NCBI GenBank assembly: GCA_903871735.1
Contig: CAIQHU010000080.1
Coordinates: 1-64,000, forward strand
Length of the DNA stretch: 64,000 nucleotides
From: an uncultured beta proteobacterium
GTDB lineage: Bacteria; Pseudomonadota; Gammaproteobacteria; Burkholderiales; Burkholderiaceae
Reading direction: 5' to 3'
Positions 25,103-33,399 of this stretch are shown here, in pieces. The position numbers were made by a program, and so were the translations under genes. Each line of letters starts with the position of its first letter. Positions within the stretch are counted from its first letter, which is position 1. The notes beneath the pieces were generated by a model. The model ran no database searches, had not been told where the DNA came from, and saw nothing but the letters and a program-made list of their open reading frames with translations.

Positions 25103-25118
25103 ACCAATGTATATTGGT
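25103..25118. promoter_or_regulatory. Operator-like palindrome in the divergent nicotinate promoter region
   Basis: ACCAATGTATATTGGT is a dyad with perfect 6-bp arms and a 4-bp spacer, 34 bp before the FNR-type reductase start. An extra half site ATTGGT lies at 25159-25164. A second perfect palindrome, TCAATTAATTGA, lies at 25202-25213, nearer the 6-hydroxynicotinate reductase side. The size and position suit a TetR dimer. Assignment to the adjacent regulator is inference. Confidence 0.45.
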
Positions 25119-25366
25119 TTTGGCGTACTTCATACTCTTAAAATAATACGGCTTTTCTATTGGTTAGGGTAAACGATAAGTTAAATTCGCCCATTAGTGT
25201 TTCAATTAATTGAGATTTTATTAGTTTCGTGTAGTATATGCAACATGAAATTCATTTTTAAATGCTGTTTTTAATAAACGCTTATTTAAAGTAAATAAAC
25301 CCTTCATTGTTGCCTTAAATGATCTGGCAATTGATCAACCCTCACTGAGTATTCTATTCGTTTAAA

Positions 25367-27019
25367 ATGAGTTCACACAATAAAACAGACGGCCTCAGTA
25401 ATCACCTCTCAGAGTCCGAACTACAATCTGTCAGAGATACTCCGGCTTTACCTGAGTTTATGGCTCGAGCCAAACCAAGAAACGATCGTATGGCAAGCGA
25501 TAAAATTGAATGCAATGCTTGCCCAGTCCTTTGTCAAATTTCTCCAGGCAAATCTGGTGCGTGCGATCGATATGCCAACGAAGAAGGTTTTTTATTGCGC
25601 CTTGATCCAATTCTGATCCTTCAAAAAAACGCTACCCTTTCAAATTCTGTAGTAGTACCTTTTTTAGGCAACAGACCGCATGAGAAGCCTCCAGATTCAA
25701 TCAAGCCTGAAGAAGCCCATTCATGGAGTGGCGACTTACTCCTCGCAAATGAAATTTTTGTAACTGGTATCGGCGCGTCTACCACCTATCCAGATTACAA
25801 ACCAGCCCCCTTTATCGTCTCTAGTAAACACGCCGATATCGATATGGTCACGGTAGTAACTGAAGGTATTTTTAGCTACTGTAGTTATAAAGTCAAAATT
25901 GATACTGATCGTTATCTAGGCCCTGAACAGGCCAATATATTATGTAAGGGCGAAATTGTTGGGCATGTCACTACCGCCGAGTATGGTTCACAAATGCTAT
26001 CAATTGGCGGGGTTAATCATTTAACTGGGGGAAGTAAAAAAGAAGGTCGTATCACTTGTGAATTAATGCACCAACTCGGAAATAAAAAAGCTGTTGAGTT
26101 ATATGTTGAAGGTGGTGCTAATTTAATTATTCAAGCTGGTAAAGCGCCGCAAGTCGATGGTGTTGAAGAAAAACATATGCGAGTTGGTTGCGGTTCTGCA
26201 GCTATTGGCATATTTGCAAGACAATTTTTTGGATTGGCAGATGAAGTGGTCGTTGTCGACGATCATATTACTGGAGTTCTAACAGAGCACCAAGCCGGTA
26301 AGTGTCTAAATATTAAGCCGTCTGGATTAAAGATTATTGGTCGTAAATCAACTCCGGGTCGATATTTTCAGGTAGCGAATCCGGGTACCGGATGGGGCGG
26401 TACTGATATCCAAAATCCACTTTCAATTATCGAGGGATGGGACCCAGAAAAAGCCTGGCCTGGGCTGAGGTTACTGATGACTTCAACTACTGGTGCCAAT
26501 GCCGTGTGGTACGAGTTAGACAACAATTTAGTACCAATCGAAAAATCAATGCCGGCGGATGTGCAATTAATTATTGATCGTATTATTGAAAACTGTGAAC
26601 CTTCTTTAACTTCAGTATTGTTTCTAGGTGGGGCTGGGGGCAGTTTACGTGCCGGCATTACTGAAAATCCCATATTGTTAACCCAAGCAATCAAAAAATA
26701 TCTCGTGAATGTTACCTGCGGTGGTGCTCCAGCTTATATTTGGCCAGGCGGAGGTATTACAGTGATGGTCGATGTGATGCGTATGCCTGCAAATAGTTTT
26801 GGTACTGTTCCTACTCCAGCAATTGTTGCGCCAATCGAATTTAGTATGAAGCTCGATGATTATCGCCTGCTGGGTGGGCATATGGATTACATCCAAAAAA
26901 TCGAAGATATTCTTCAACATGGAGGCTGGCATAAAGATGGTGCCCCTACTGCTCGAATGCTCCAAAAAAATGATGCAAATAATCACTGGCCATTTTTGTA
27001 CCCACCCATGCTTGGTTAA
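25367..27019 (+). CDS. hnr: 6-Hydroxynicotinate reductase
   Basis: This 550-residue iron-sulfur protein matches the 6-hydroxynicotinate reductase type, which reduces 6-hydroxynicotinate to 1,4,5,6-tetrahydro-6-oxonicotinate with ferredoxin electrons. An N-terminal cluster motif is C49-x2-C52-x3-C56-x9-C66. Seven more Cys lie downstream (C172, C193, C231, C275, C313 and two more), consistent with several clusters. Gly-rich blocks LFLGGAGGSLRAGI and TCGGAPAYIWPGGGI are near the C-terminus. The E. barkeri enzyme is reported to hold covalent flavin plus one 2Fe-2S and two 4Fe-4S clusters. The segment TSTTGAN (372-378) loosely recalls the ApbE flavinylation motif but has Asn at the acceptor position. 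No ribosome site precedes the ATG, so the mRNA may be leaderless. The UPF0280 gene follows after 5 bp. Confidence 0.82.
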   Translation: MSSHNKTDGLSNHLSESELQSVRDTPALPEFMARAKPRNDRMASDKIECNACPVLCQISPGKSGACDRYANEEGFLLRLDPILILQKNATLSNSVVVPFLGNRPHEKPPDSIKPEEAHSWSGDLLLANEIFVTGIGASTTYPDYKPAPFIVSSKHADIDMVTVVTEGIFSYCSYKVKIDTDRYLGPEQANILCKGEIVGHVTTAEYGSQMLSIGGVNHLTGGSKKEGRITCELMHQLGNKKAVELYVEGGANLIIQAGKAPQVDGVEEKHMRVGCGSAAIGIFARQFFGLADEVVVVDDHITGVLTEHQAGKCLNIKPSGLKIIGRKSTPGRYFQVANPGTGWGGTDIQNPLSIIEGWDPEKAWPGLRLLMTSTTGANAVWYELDNNLVPIEKSMPADVQLIIDRIIENCEPSLTSVLFLGGAGGSLRAGITENPILLTQAIKKYLVNVTCGGAPAYIWPGGGITVMVDVMRMPANSFGTVPTPAIVAPIEFSMKLDDYRLLGGHMDYIQKIEDILQHGGWHKDGAPTARMLQKNDANNHWPFLYPPMLG

Positions 27020-27024
27020 AATCG

Positions 27025-27993
27025 ATGAGACCACTACGAAACCAACTGTCTGATGGTAATCAACATTTTTCGTGGGGACCAATCGACTTAATCATCGGGG
27101 CAAAAGCCGATATACACAATCAACAATGTATTGCAGCTGCACATGACGCAGCTTGGCAAAGATTTCAGCAAATTTTGCCTGAACTTGTCAGTGAATTAGA
27201 CCTATTGCAATCACCCATTCAGTTAGGTGTAACACAAAACGGGCTTACCGGCCTTATTGCTCAAAATATGTGGCATGCTTGCCAACCATTCTGTGAAGAA
27301 TTTATTACGCCCATGGCCGCTGTTGCTGGTGCAGTTGCAGATCATATCCTGGAATATTATAAAGTCCCTGGAATACTCAAAGCATGGGTCAATAATGGTG
27401 GTGATGCAGCATTTTATTTAACACGAGGACAAACCCTGCCAATTGGACTTTGTTCAAACGCATATCAAACATATAACCAGATCCAAAATGATCATTTCGT
27501 TGAACGCGATGCTAAATTAACTATTTCTGCTACAGATCCGGTCAGAGGAATAGCCACTAGCGGTTGGCAAGGTCGAAGTTTTTCTATGGGGATTGCGGAC
27601 AGTGTTACCGTCCTTGCAAGTAACGCGGCCGCCGCTGACGCTGCTGCAACAATCATAGCAAATGCTGTTAATCTTCAAGATGATCGGATCGAGCGAAAAA
27701 GAGCTTGTGATGTGAAAGATAATTCTGATTTAGGAGACAAGCTAATTACGGTTCATGTCCCTCAATTAGAATATCCATTAATCAAACAAGCTCTGGAGAA
27801 AGGCTTAGAAGTCGCGCAATTACTCCAAAATGATCACTTAATCTGGGGCTGTATTCTGAATTGCCAAAATCAAGTGCAAAGTATATTCTCTCAAAGTATC
27901 TTATCTAATAGTTACCCCAATCATAGACAAATAAATAATCCCCTATATGCTCCCAGTAAAAAAAGTTTTGACTTGATCAACGCCACACTTTAA
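27025..27993 (+). CDS. UPF0280 family protein (ApbE-like), candidate flavin transferase
   Basis: This 322-residue protein of the UPF0280/COG2122 group is distantly related to ApbE FMN transferases. Characteristic blocks are PMAAVAGAVADHIL (about 91-104), KAWVNNGGDAAFYL, and IATSGWQGRSFSMGIADSVTVLA; the asparagine/glycine and SMGIADS loops correspond to the flavin- and metal-binding regions of ApbE. It starts 5 bp after the 6-hydroxynicotinate reductase gene. The E. barkeri reductase carries covalent flavin, so installation of that flavin is the most economical role. This is inference; the family has no proven activity that I know of. The last 50 residues are less conserved in type. Confidence 0.8.
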   Translation: MRPLRNQLSDGNQHFSWGPIDLIIGAKADIHNQQCIAAAHDAAWQRFQQILPELVSELDLLQSPIQLGVTQNGLTGLIAQNMWHACQPFCEEFITPMAAVAGAVADHILEYYKVPGILKAWVNNGGDAAFYLTRGQTLPIGLCSNAYQTYNQIQNDHFVERDAKLTISATDPVRGIATSGWQGRSFSMGIADSVTVLASNAAAADAAATIIANAVNLQDDRIERKRACDVKDNSDLGDKLITVHVPQLEYPLIKQALEKGLEVAQLLQNDHLIWGCILNCQNQVQSIFSQSILSNSYPNHRQINNPLYAPSKKSFDLINATL

Positions 27994-27997
27994 ATTA

Positions 27998-28690
27998 ATG
28001 AACTCCAATATAATGAAGCTAGAAATCAGACGCACTCTAACGACCGTAGAAGATATCTACCACGAAAATGGCCCCCAGCCCGATCAACCACTGCGAAGGG
28101 GTTCAATCGCAGTGGTTCTCAAAAATCCCTTTGCGGGGCAGTATGTCCAAAATATAGCGCCCATGATGGATGTGCTTCAGCCTATCGGAATACAAATGGC
28201 GCAGCAATTACTACAGGCTATGGCTATACATGCATCGACAATCGAAGGATATGGCAAAGGCGCTATTATTGGAGAGGCTGGGGAACTAGAGCATGGTGCA
28301 TTGTGGCATGTCCCAGGTGGTTACGCGATGCGAGAATTACTCGGCTGGAAGGGGGATCGGCCACCTAATGCCCCACCTAATGCAAACACATTTCAAAAAT
28401 ACACGCAGGGTCAAGCTACCTCCCAAGCAGGTAAACCAGGTAATGCAATTGCAATTGTTTCCTCCACTAAAAAAGTTGGGCCGCCTGGTATAACCCTCGA
28501 TGTTCCCCTAACGAATATTAATGCGAGTTATGTGAGAAGTCATTTTGATGCAATGGAGGTTCGGGTTCCAGGTGCTCCTCTTGCAGATGAACTGGTTTAT
28601 ATATTAGCCATGAGTACAGGAGCAAGAATTCATGCTCGCGTCGGAGGACTTGCGATCGATAAAATATCGGTTTGGGATGGCCAACGGTAG
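27998..28690 (+). CDS. DUF1185 / amino acid synthesis family protein, copy 1
   Basis: This 230-residue protein of the PF06684 (AA_synth, DUF1185) family shows GSIAVVLKNPFAGQY, YGKGAIIGEAGELEHGALWHVPGG, TLDVPLTNINASYVRSHFDAMEVRVPGAP and ARVGGL. It carries an extra segment (about 118-150, rich in Pro, Asn and Gln) compared with copy 2. It lies 4 bp after the UPF0280 gene, so it is in the hnr operon. The family is often found in catabolic clusters but its reaction is not established; the conserved Glu-His pair (GELEH) and SHFD suggest an enzyme. A second ATG at 28013 is also possible as start. Confidence 0.8.
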   Translation: MNSNIMKLEIRRTLTTVEDIYHENGPQPDQPLRRGSIAVVLKNPFAGQYVQNIAPMMDVLQPIGIQMAQQLLQAMAIHASTIEGYGKGAIIGEAGELEHGALWHVPGGYAMRELLGWKGDRPPNAPPNANTFQKYTQGQATSQAGKPGNAIAIVSSTKKVGPPGITLDVPLTNINASYVRSHFDAMEVRVPGAPLADELVYILAMSTGARIHARVGGLAIDKISVWDGQR

Positions 28691-28753
28691 TGTGACTTAA
28701 TAATTTTTTAATAATGCGTATTACAACATATCACCAAGGATGAACTAAAAATC

Positions 28754-29338
28754 ATGAGAGCTAAAATTCGTAAACTTATCGTACAAGTCGATGAGACACG
28801 CTTTGAAATGGGCCAAGAAATTAATCCCCCTACCAGGCGCGCATTAGCCATGGCAGTCATTGAAAACCCCTGTGCAGGTGAGTATGTCGATCAGTTAGAT
28901 GAACTCATTGCGATTGGTGAAGAGCTAGGCGGCTATCTTGGAGATCGATGTGTTTTGGCACTCGGAATTAAGCCGTCAGATGCGCATAGTTATGGTAAAG
29001 CAGCGATCGTTGGTGAGGGCGGTGAAATCGAGCATGCGGCAGCCCTGTTACATCCCAAAATGGGTGCTGGCCTGCGCATTGCCGTCGAAAAAGGTGCGGC
29101 CCTTGTGCCCTCGAGCAAAAAAAGAGGCGGTATGGGAACTGCAATTGATGTACCCTTAGGACACAAAGATGCAGCTTTTGTAAGAAGTCATTTTGACGCT
29201 ATTGAAGCTCGAGTTTCTGATGCGCCTCGAAAAAACGAAATTGTTGTTGTGATTGCAGTTACGGATAGTGGCCGCCCACTGGCGCGTGTTGGAGGTCTCC
29301 AGACTCATGAAATTAAAGGCTTAGATGGCTTGAAGTGA
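28754..29338 (+). CDS. DUF1185 / amino acid synthesis family protein, copy 2
   Basis: This 194-residue homologue of the preceding gene shares AMAVIENPCAGEY, YGKAAIVGEGGEIEHAAALLHPKMG, AIDVPLGHKDAAFVRSHFDAIEARV and ARVGGL. It is the standard length for the family and lacks the insertion of copy 1. The pair probably arose by duplication and could form a heteromeric complex or have split functions. A ribosome site AGGATGA lies 9 bases before the ATG. Position at the end of the hnr operon suggests a step after ring opening or handling of the formylglutarate or tetrahydro-oxonicotinate product. Confidence 0.82.
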   Translation: MRAKIRKLIVQVDETRFEMGQEINPPTRRALAMAVIENPCAGEYVDQLDELIAIGEELGGYLGDRCVLALGIKPSDAHSYGKAAIVGEGGEIEHAAALLHPKMGAGLRIAVEKGAALVPSSKKRGGMGTAIDVPLGHKDAAFVRSHFDAIEARVSDAPRKNEIVVVIAVTDSGRPLARVGGLQTHEIKGLDGLK

Positions 29339-29371
29339 GTTTTTTAATAAGGCTTAGTAGGGTGGTGGTTA

Positions 29372-29410
29372 GTGATGTGTTGCGGTGATGTGGTACGGTG
29401 ATAAAGAGCG
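29372..29410 (+). repeat. Three 13-bp imperfect tandem repeats in the leader of the importer operon
   Basis: GTGATGTGTTGCG, GTGATGTGGTACG and GTGATAAAGAGCG follow one another without gaps. The first two match at 11 of 13 positions and the third is more divergent. They lie 49 bp before the next gene in a G-rich patch that differs from the AT-rich surroundings. They could be a regulator-binding array or an mRNA leader element. Confidence 0.5.
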
Positions 29411-29458
29411 TAAGTATTTGGCAAATCTTGTATATCGATATTTTTAAACTAGGAGAAG

Positions 29459-30670
29459 ATGATGAGGATAGTTCATATGAAGTCTTTGGTCACTGTATTT
29501 GTTGCTACGTTGCTAACTTGGCAAGTTCCAACCCAAGCACAAGGTGTTATTAAGATTGGAGAAATTAATAGTTATAAAGCTCAGCCAGCATTTTTAGAGC
29601 CCTATAAAAAAGGGATGGACCTAGCAGTCGAACAAATTAATGCTGCGGGTGGTGTCAATGGAAAAAAACTGGAATTAATCTCACGAGACGATAATGCTAA
29701 CCCAGGTGATGCTGTCCGGGTTGCAGAGGAACTTGTGTCGCGGGAGAAAGTAGACGTCCTAACCGGCACTTTCTTGTCTCATATTGGCTTAGCCGTGACT
29801 GATTTTGCCAATCAAAAGAAATTTTTCTTCTTAGCCGCCGAGCCACTCACAGATAAGATTACTTGGCAAAATGGCAATCCCTATACATTCCGTCTACGGC
29901 CTTCAACCTATATGCAAGTGGCGATGCTGGTACCGGAGGCAGCTGCGCTAAAAAAGAAACGTTGGGCAATCGTCTATCCGAATTATGAATATGGCCAGTC
30001 AGCTGCGGCAACATTTAAGGCTCTTCTCAAGAAAGCGCAACCTGATGTTGAATTTGTCTCAGAGCAAGCACCACCCCTTGGCAAACTAGAAGCTGGAAGT
30101 GTCGTCCAAGCCCTTTCAGACTCTAAACCAGATGCCATTTTTAATGTTTTATTTGGCGCTGATTTAACGAAATTTGTACGCGAGGGTAATACCCGTGCTT
30201 TATTTCAAAATCGTGAAGTAGTTAGTTTACTTACCGGTGAGCCTGAGTACCTAGACCCATTAAAAGATGAAACGCCCAATGGTTGGATCGTTACAGGTTA
30301 CCCCTGGTATGGCATCCAAACTCCTGAGCATAAATCTTTTGTAGATGCCTATCAAAAGAAATTTAACGATTATCCCCGCCTAGGAACTATTGTGGGGTAC
30401 GCGACAATTTATTCCTTAGCAGAAGGCATCAAAAAGGCTAAGTCAACAGAAACAGATAAGCTCATTATTGCCTTCAAAGGTCTTCAAGTAGATACACCCC
30501 TAGGAAAAATTACCTATCGTCCACAAGATAACCAATCAACTCTTGGTGCATTTGTAGGACGAACTAAAAATGAGGGTGGTAAAGGTGTGATGGTAAATTT
30601 CCGTTATATCGATGGTGCAAAAGTGATGCCAAGTGATGCCGAGGTCAAACAACTTCGTCCATCTAATTAA
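29459..30670 (+). CDS. Liv-type ABC importer binding protein, probable pyridine carboxylate receptor
   Basis: This 403-residue LivK-type periplasmic receptor has a signal peptide ending near PTQAQG, then IKIGEINSYKAQPAFLEPYKKGMDLAVEQINAAGG, the typical N-lobe. AGGAG lies upstream; tandem ATGs at 29459 and 29462 are both possible starts. It heads an importer operon that ends in nicotinate dehydrogenase genes and follows the 6-hydroxynicotinate reductase operon. Nicotinate or a close derivative is therefore the likely ligand. A strong terminator stem follows it. Confidence 0.88.
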   Translation: MMRIVHMKSLVTVFVATLLTWQVPTQAQGVIKIGEINSYKAQPAFLEPYKKGMDLAVEQINAAGGVNGKKLELISRDDNANPGDAVRVAEELVSREKVDVLTGTFLSHIGLAVTDFANQKKFFFLAAEPLTDKITWQNGNPYTFRLRPSTYMQVAMLVPEAAALKKKRWAIVYPNYEYGQSAAATFKALLKKAQPDVEFVSEQAPPLGKLEAGSVVQALSDSKPDAIFNVLFGADLTKFVREGNTRALFQNREVVSLLTGEPEYLDPLKDETPNGWIVTGYPWYGIQTPEHKSFVDAYQKKFNDYPRLGTIVGYATIYSLAEGIKKAKSTETDKLIIAFKGLQVDTPLGKITYRPQDNQSTLGAFVGRTKNEGGKGVMVNFRYIDGAKVMPSDAEVKQLRPSN

Positions 30671-30691
30671 CTTCCTCACAAATAATCGGTC

Positions 30692-30722
30692 GAGGATCCA
30701 ACTCAGGTTGGATCCTCTTTTT
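30692..30722 (+). terminator. Strong stem-loop after the binding-protein gene (attenuator)
   Basis: A perfect 11-bp stem, GAGGATCCAAC with GTTGGATCCTC and loop TCAG, is followed by TTTTT. It sits between the binding-protein gene and the fused permease gene of the same operon, as in the first Liv operon of this window. Confidence 0.88.
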
Positions 30723-30732
30723 GAGTAGATCC

Positions 30733-32610
30733 ATGGATTTTTCTAGTTTAGCAATACAACTCCTCAATGGCTTAGCAAGTGCCTCGTCCTTGTTCTTAGT
30801 CTCAGCAGGACTTTCTCTGATTTTTGGTGTAACTCGTATTGTTAATTTTGCACATGGCTCTTTTTTTCTATTGGGCATCTATATTGCCTATTCTTTAGCA
30901 ACTTTTTTTTCCAATGCCTTTGGCTTTTGGAGTGCCATTGTCTTGTCAGCAATCCTAGTAGGTCTGATTGGAACATTGATCGAAATTACCCTCTTAAAAC
31001 GCATCTATAAAGCACCTGAATTATTTCAATTACTAGCAACTTTTGCGTTAGTACTTGTGATTAAAGACACTGTCTTATGGTTATGGGGGCCAGATGAACT
31101 GTTAGGTCCAAGAGCTCCCGGATTTAAGGGCGCTGTCATGTTACTAGATAGACCTTTTCCTAGTTATGACCTTTTTCTGATTGTTATTGGTCCCATAGTA
31201 TTGGGATTACTTTGGCTTTTGTTAAAGAAAACTCGCTGGGGGACTTTAATCAGAGCTGCCACCCAAGATCGTGAAATGGTCGCTGCATTAGGCGTCAACC
31301 AAGCAATTTTATTTACCTCTGTATTCACAATTGGAGCAATGTTGGCTGGACTTGGTGGTGCCCTACAGTTACCTAGAGAATCAGCCAATCTGGACCTTGA
31401 TATCCATACGATTGGTTCTGCATTTGTAGTCGTCGTCGTCGGTGGCATGGGATCAATTCCAGGAGCATTTATCGCCGCCTTGATCATTTCAGAGGTAAAA
31501 GCAATCTGCGTCTGGATCGGCTTAGTCAATATCTTCGGAGTTGAAGTCTCCTTCTCAAAATTAACTCTAGTTGTTGATTTCCTAGTCATGGCTATCGTAC
31601 TCGTTATCAGACCCTGGGGATTACTCGGTAGACCCCAAATTTCTAAACCGCATAGTTCAGAATTGGAAACTTCTTTTCGAATTCCCAATCAACCACTAAA
31701 AATAGTTGGCACTTTATTGATTCTTTTACTGATTGGGTTACCATACTTCGCTAGCGAATCACCCTACACCATCGTACTGGTAATCGATTTATTAATTGCA
31801 ACTATTTTTTCTGTGAGCTTACATTTTATTATGGGCCCAGGTGGGATGCACTCATTTGGCCATGCGGCATACTTTGGCTTAGGAGCCTATATTGCCGCTT
31901 TATTAGTTCGCTATCTTGGTATATCAATGGAATTAGTTTTAATTCTTGCACCACTACTAACTGGTATCGCAGCACTCATTTTTGGCTGGTTTAGCGTACG
32001 CTTATCCGGTGTTTACCTAGCTATGCTAACCCTCGCATTTGCTCAAATTGCCTGGGCTGTAATCTTCCAGTGGGATTCTCTAACTGGAGGAAGTAATGGC
32101 CTGACCGGTGTCTGGCCATCCCAATTATTTAAAGATAAAATTGCCTATTTTTATCTAACTCTGGCTCTAGTTACTTTCGTAATATTGGCTATTTGGCGTA
32201 TATTATTTTCTTCTTTTGGATTTGCTCTTCGAGCTGGACGCGACTCGGATATGCGTGCTGAAGCAATTGGTATTGATGTAAAAAAAATACAACTAATCGC
32301 TTTTATAATTGCAGGAATTTGTGCTGGGCTAGGGGGTGTACTATTTGCCTTTTCTAAAGGAAGTATATCTCCTGAAGTGATTCATATTGGTCGATCGATT
32401 GACGGCTTAGTAATGGTTTTACTCGGTGGTATTAACGCCCTAACCGGGCCGATCGTGGGCGCAGTTACTTTTACATGGCTACATGACGTAATTGCTAGAT
32501 CTACAGATTATTGGCGCGCCGCCTTGGGATTAATTATCCTGTTCTTAGTTCTATTATTTCCACGCGGCATCTCCGGCTCACTTAATACAATTTTCAACCG
32601 TTTTAAATAA
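30733..32610 (+). CDS. Fused LivH-LivM ABC importer permease
   Basis: One 625-residue polypeptide holds both permease subunits. Residues about 1-295 are LivH-type (LFLVSAGLSLIFGVTRIVNFAHG; contact loop GTLIRAATQDREMVAALGVN). After a linker (about 300-315, SKPHSSELETSFR), residues 320-625 are LivM-type (FIMGPGGMHSFGHAAYFGLGAYIAAL; contact loop GFALRAGRDSDMRAEAIGID). The ATG at 30733 is preferred to an upstream TTG inside the terminator T-run. Fusion makes a 1:1 permease ratio. Such fusions are known in Liv-type importers; the substrate here is probably nicotinate-related by context. Confidence 0.9.
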   Translation: MDFSSLAIQLLNGLASASSLFLVSAGLSLIFGVTRIVNFAHGSFFLLGIYIAYSLATFFSNAFGFWSAIVLSAILVGLIGTLIEITLLKRIYKAPELFQLLATFALVLVIKDTVLWLWGPDELLGPRAPGFKGAVMLLDRPFPSYDLFLIVIGPIVLGLLWLLLKKTRWGTLIRAATQDREMVAALGVNQAILFTSVFTIGAMLAGLGGALQLPRESANLDLDIHTIGSAFVVVVVGGMGSIPGAFIAALIISEVKAICVWIGLVNIFGVEVSFSKLTLVVDFLVMAIVLVIRPWGLLGRPQISKPHSSELETSFRIPNQPLKIVGTLLILLLIGLPYFASESPYTIVLVIDLLIATIFSVSLHFIMGPGGMHSFGHAAYFGLGAYIAALLVRYLGISMELVLILAPLLTGIAALIFGWFSVRLSGVYLAMLTLAFAQIAWAVIFQWDSLTGGSNGLTGVWPSQLFKDKIAYFYLTLALVTFVILAIWRILFSSFGFALRAGRDSDMRAEAIGIDVKKIQLIAFIIAGICAGLGGVLFAFSKGSISPEVIHIGRSIDGLVMVLLGGINALTGPIVGAVTFTWLHDVIARSTDYWRAALGLIILFLVLLFPRGISGSLNTIFNRFK

Positions 32611-32625
32611 TTCCACGACAAATCA

Positions 32626-33399
32626 ATGAGTTTATTAAAAGTCTCAGGTCTAGGTAAACATTTTGGTGGCGTTAAAGCCGTCGATGGTATTGACTTTTCT
32701 CTCGAATCTGGAGAGTTACTGGCTTTGATTGGTCCAAATGGTGCTGGAAAATCAACGACATTCAATATGGTTAATGGGCAGTTACGGGCAGATAATGGTT
32801 CTATCGCTCTAAACGGTCAAGAACTTGTAGGTCTTAAACCGCGAGAAATATGGCGCAAAGGTGTGGGACGTACTTTTCAAATTGCCCAGGTTTTTTTATC
32901 TTTTTCAGTCATTGAGAATGTTCAAATAGCTCTACACTCTAGCGATCAAAGAACTTTGAACTTTTGGAATAATGCAAAAAATTATCGCCGGGATCAAGCA
33001 ATGTCTTTACTAGAGTTGGTGGGTATGGTCAGTCAAGCCGATCGACCCTGCCATCAATTAGCTTATGGCGACATTAAGCGAGTAGAGTTAGCTATTGCAA
33101 TGGCTAATAAACCCCAATTATTATTAATGGATGAACCAACTGCAGGCATGGCACCTAAAGAACGTAATGAATTAATGACTCTGACTAAAAAACTCGTCAT
33201 CGATACAAAAATGGCAGTTTTGTTTACTGAACATAGTATGGATGTAGTCTTTGCTCATGCAGATCGTATTATCGTCTTGGCTCGTGGAAGATTAATTGCG
33301 CAAGGAAGCCCCGCACAGATTCGTGCACATCCTCAAGTACAAGAAGTATATTTTGGATCTGGTAAAACCTTTGAAAAGAAAGTCTCATCGAATAAATAA
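32626..33399 (+). CDS. Liv-type ABC importer ATPase (LivG type)
   Basis: This 257-residue ATPase shows Walker A GPNGAGKST, Q-loop GRTFQIAQVF, the LivG-type signature AYGDIKRVELAIA in place of LSGGQ, Walker B LLLMDEPTAGMAP and switch TEHSM. It lies 15 bp after the fused permease and is directly followed by the LivF-type ATPase. It is part of the probable nicotinate importer. Confidence 0.9.
   Translation: MSLLKVSGLGKHFGGVKAVDGIDFSLESGELLALIGPNGAGKSTTFNMVNGQLRADNGSIALNGQELVGLKPREIWRKGVGRTFQIAQVFLSFSVIENVQIALHSSDQRTLNFWNNAKNYRRDQAMSLLELVGMVSQADRPCHQLAYGDIKRVELAIAMANKPQLLLMDEPTAGMAPKERNELMTLTKKLVIDTKMAVLFTEHSMDVVFAHADRIIVLARGRLIAQGSPAQIRAHPQVQEVYFGSGKTFEKKVSSNK

Noticed and set aside
31164..31688. 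Minus-strand open frame of 174 codons opposite the fused permease
   Set aside because: Thr/Ile/Pro-rich antisense frame of a membrane-protein gene; no start signal.
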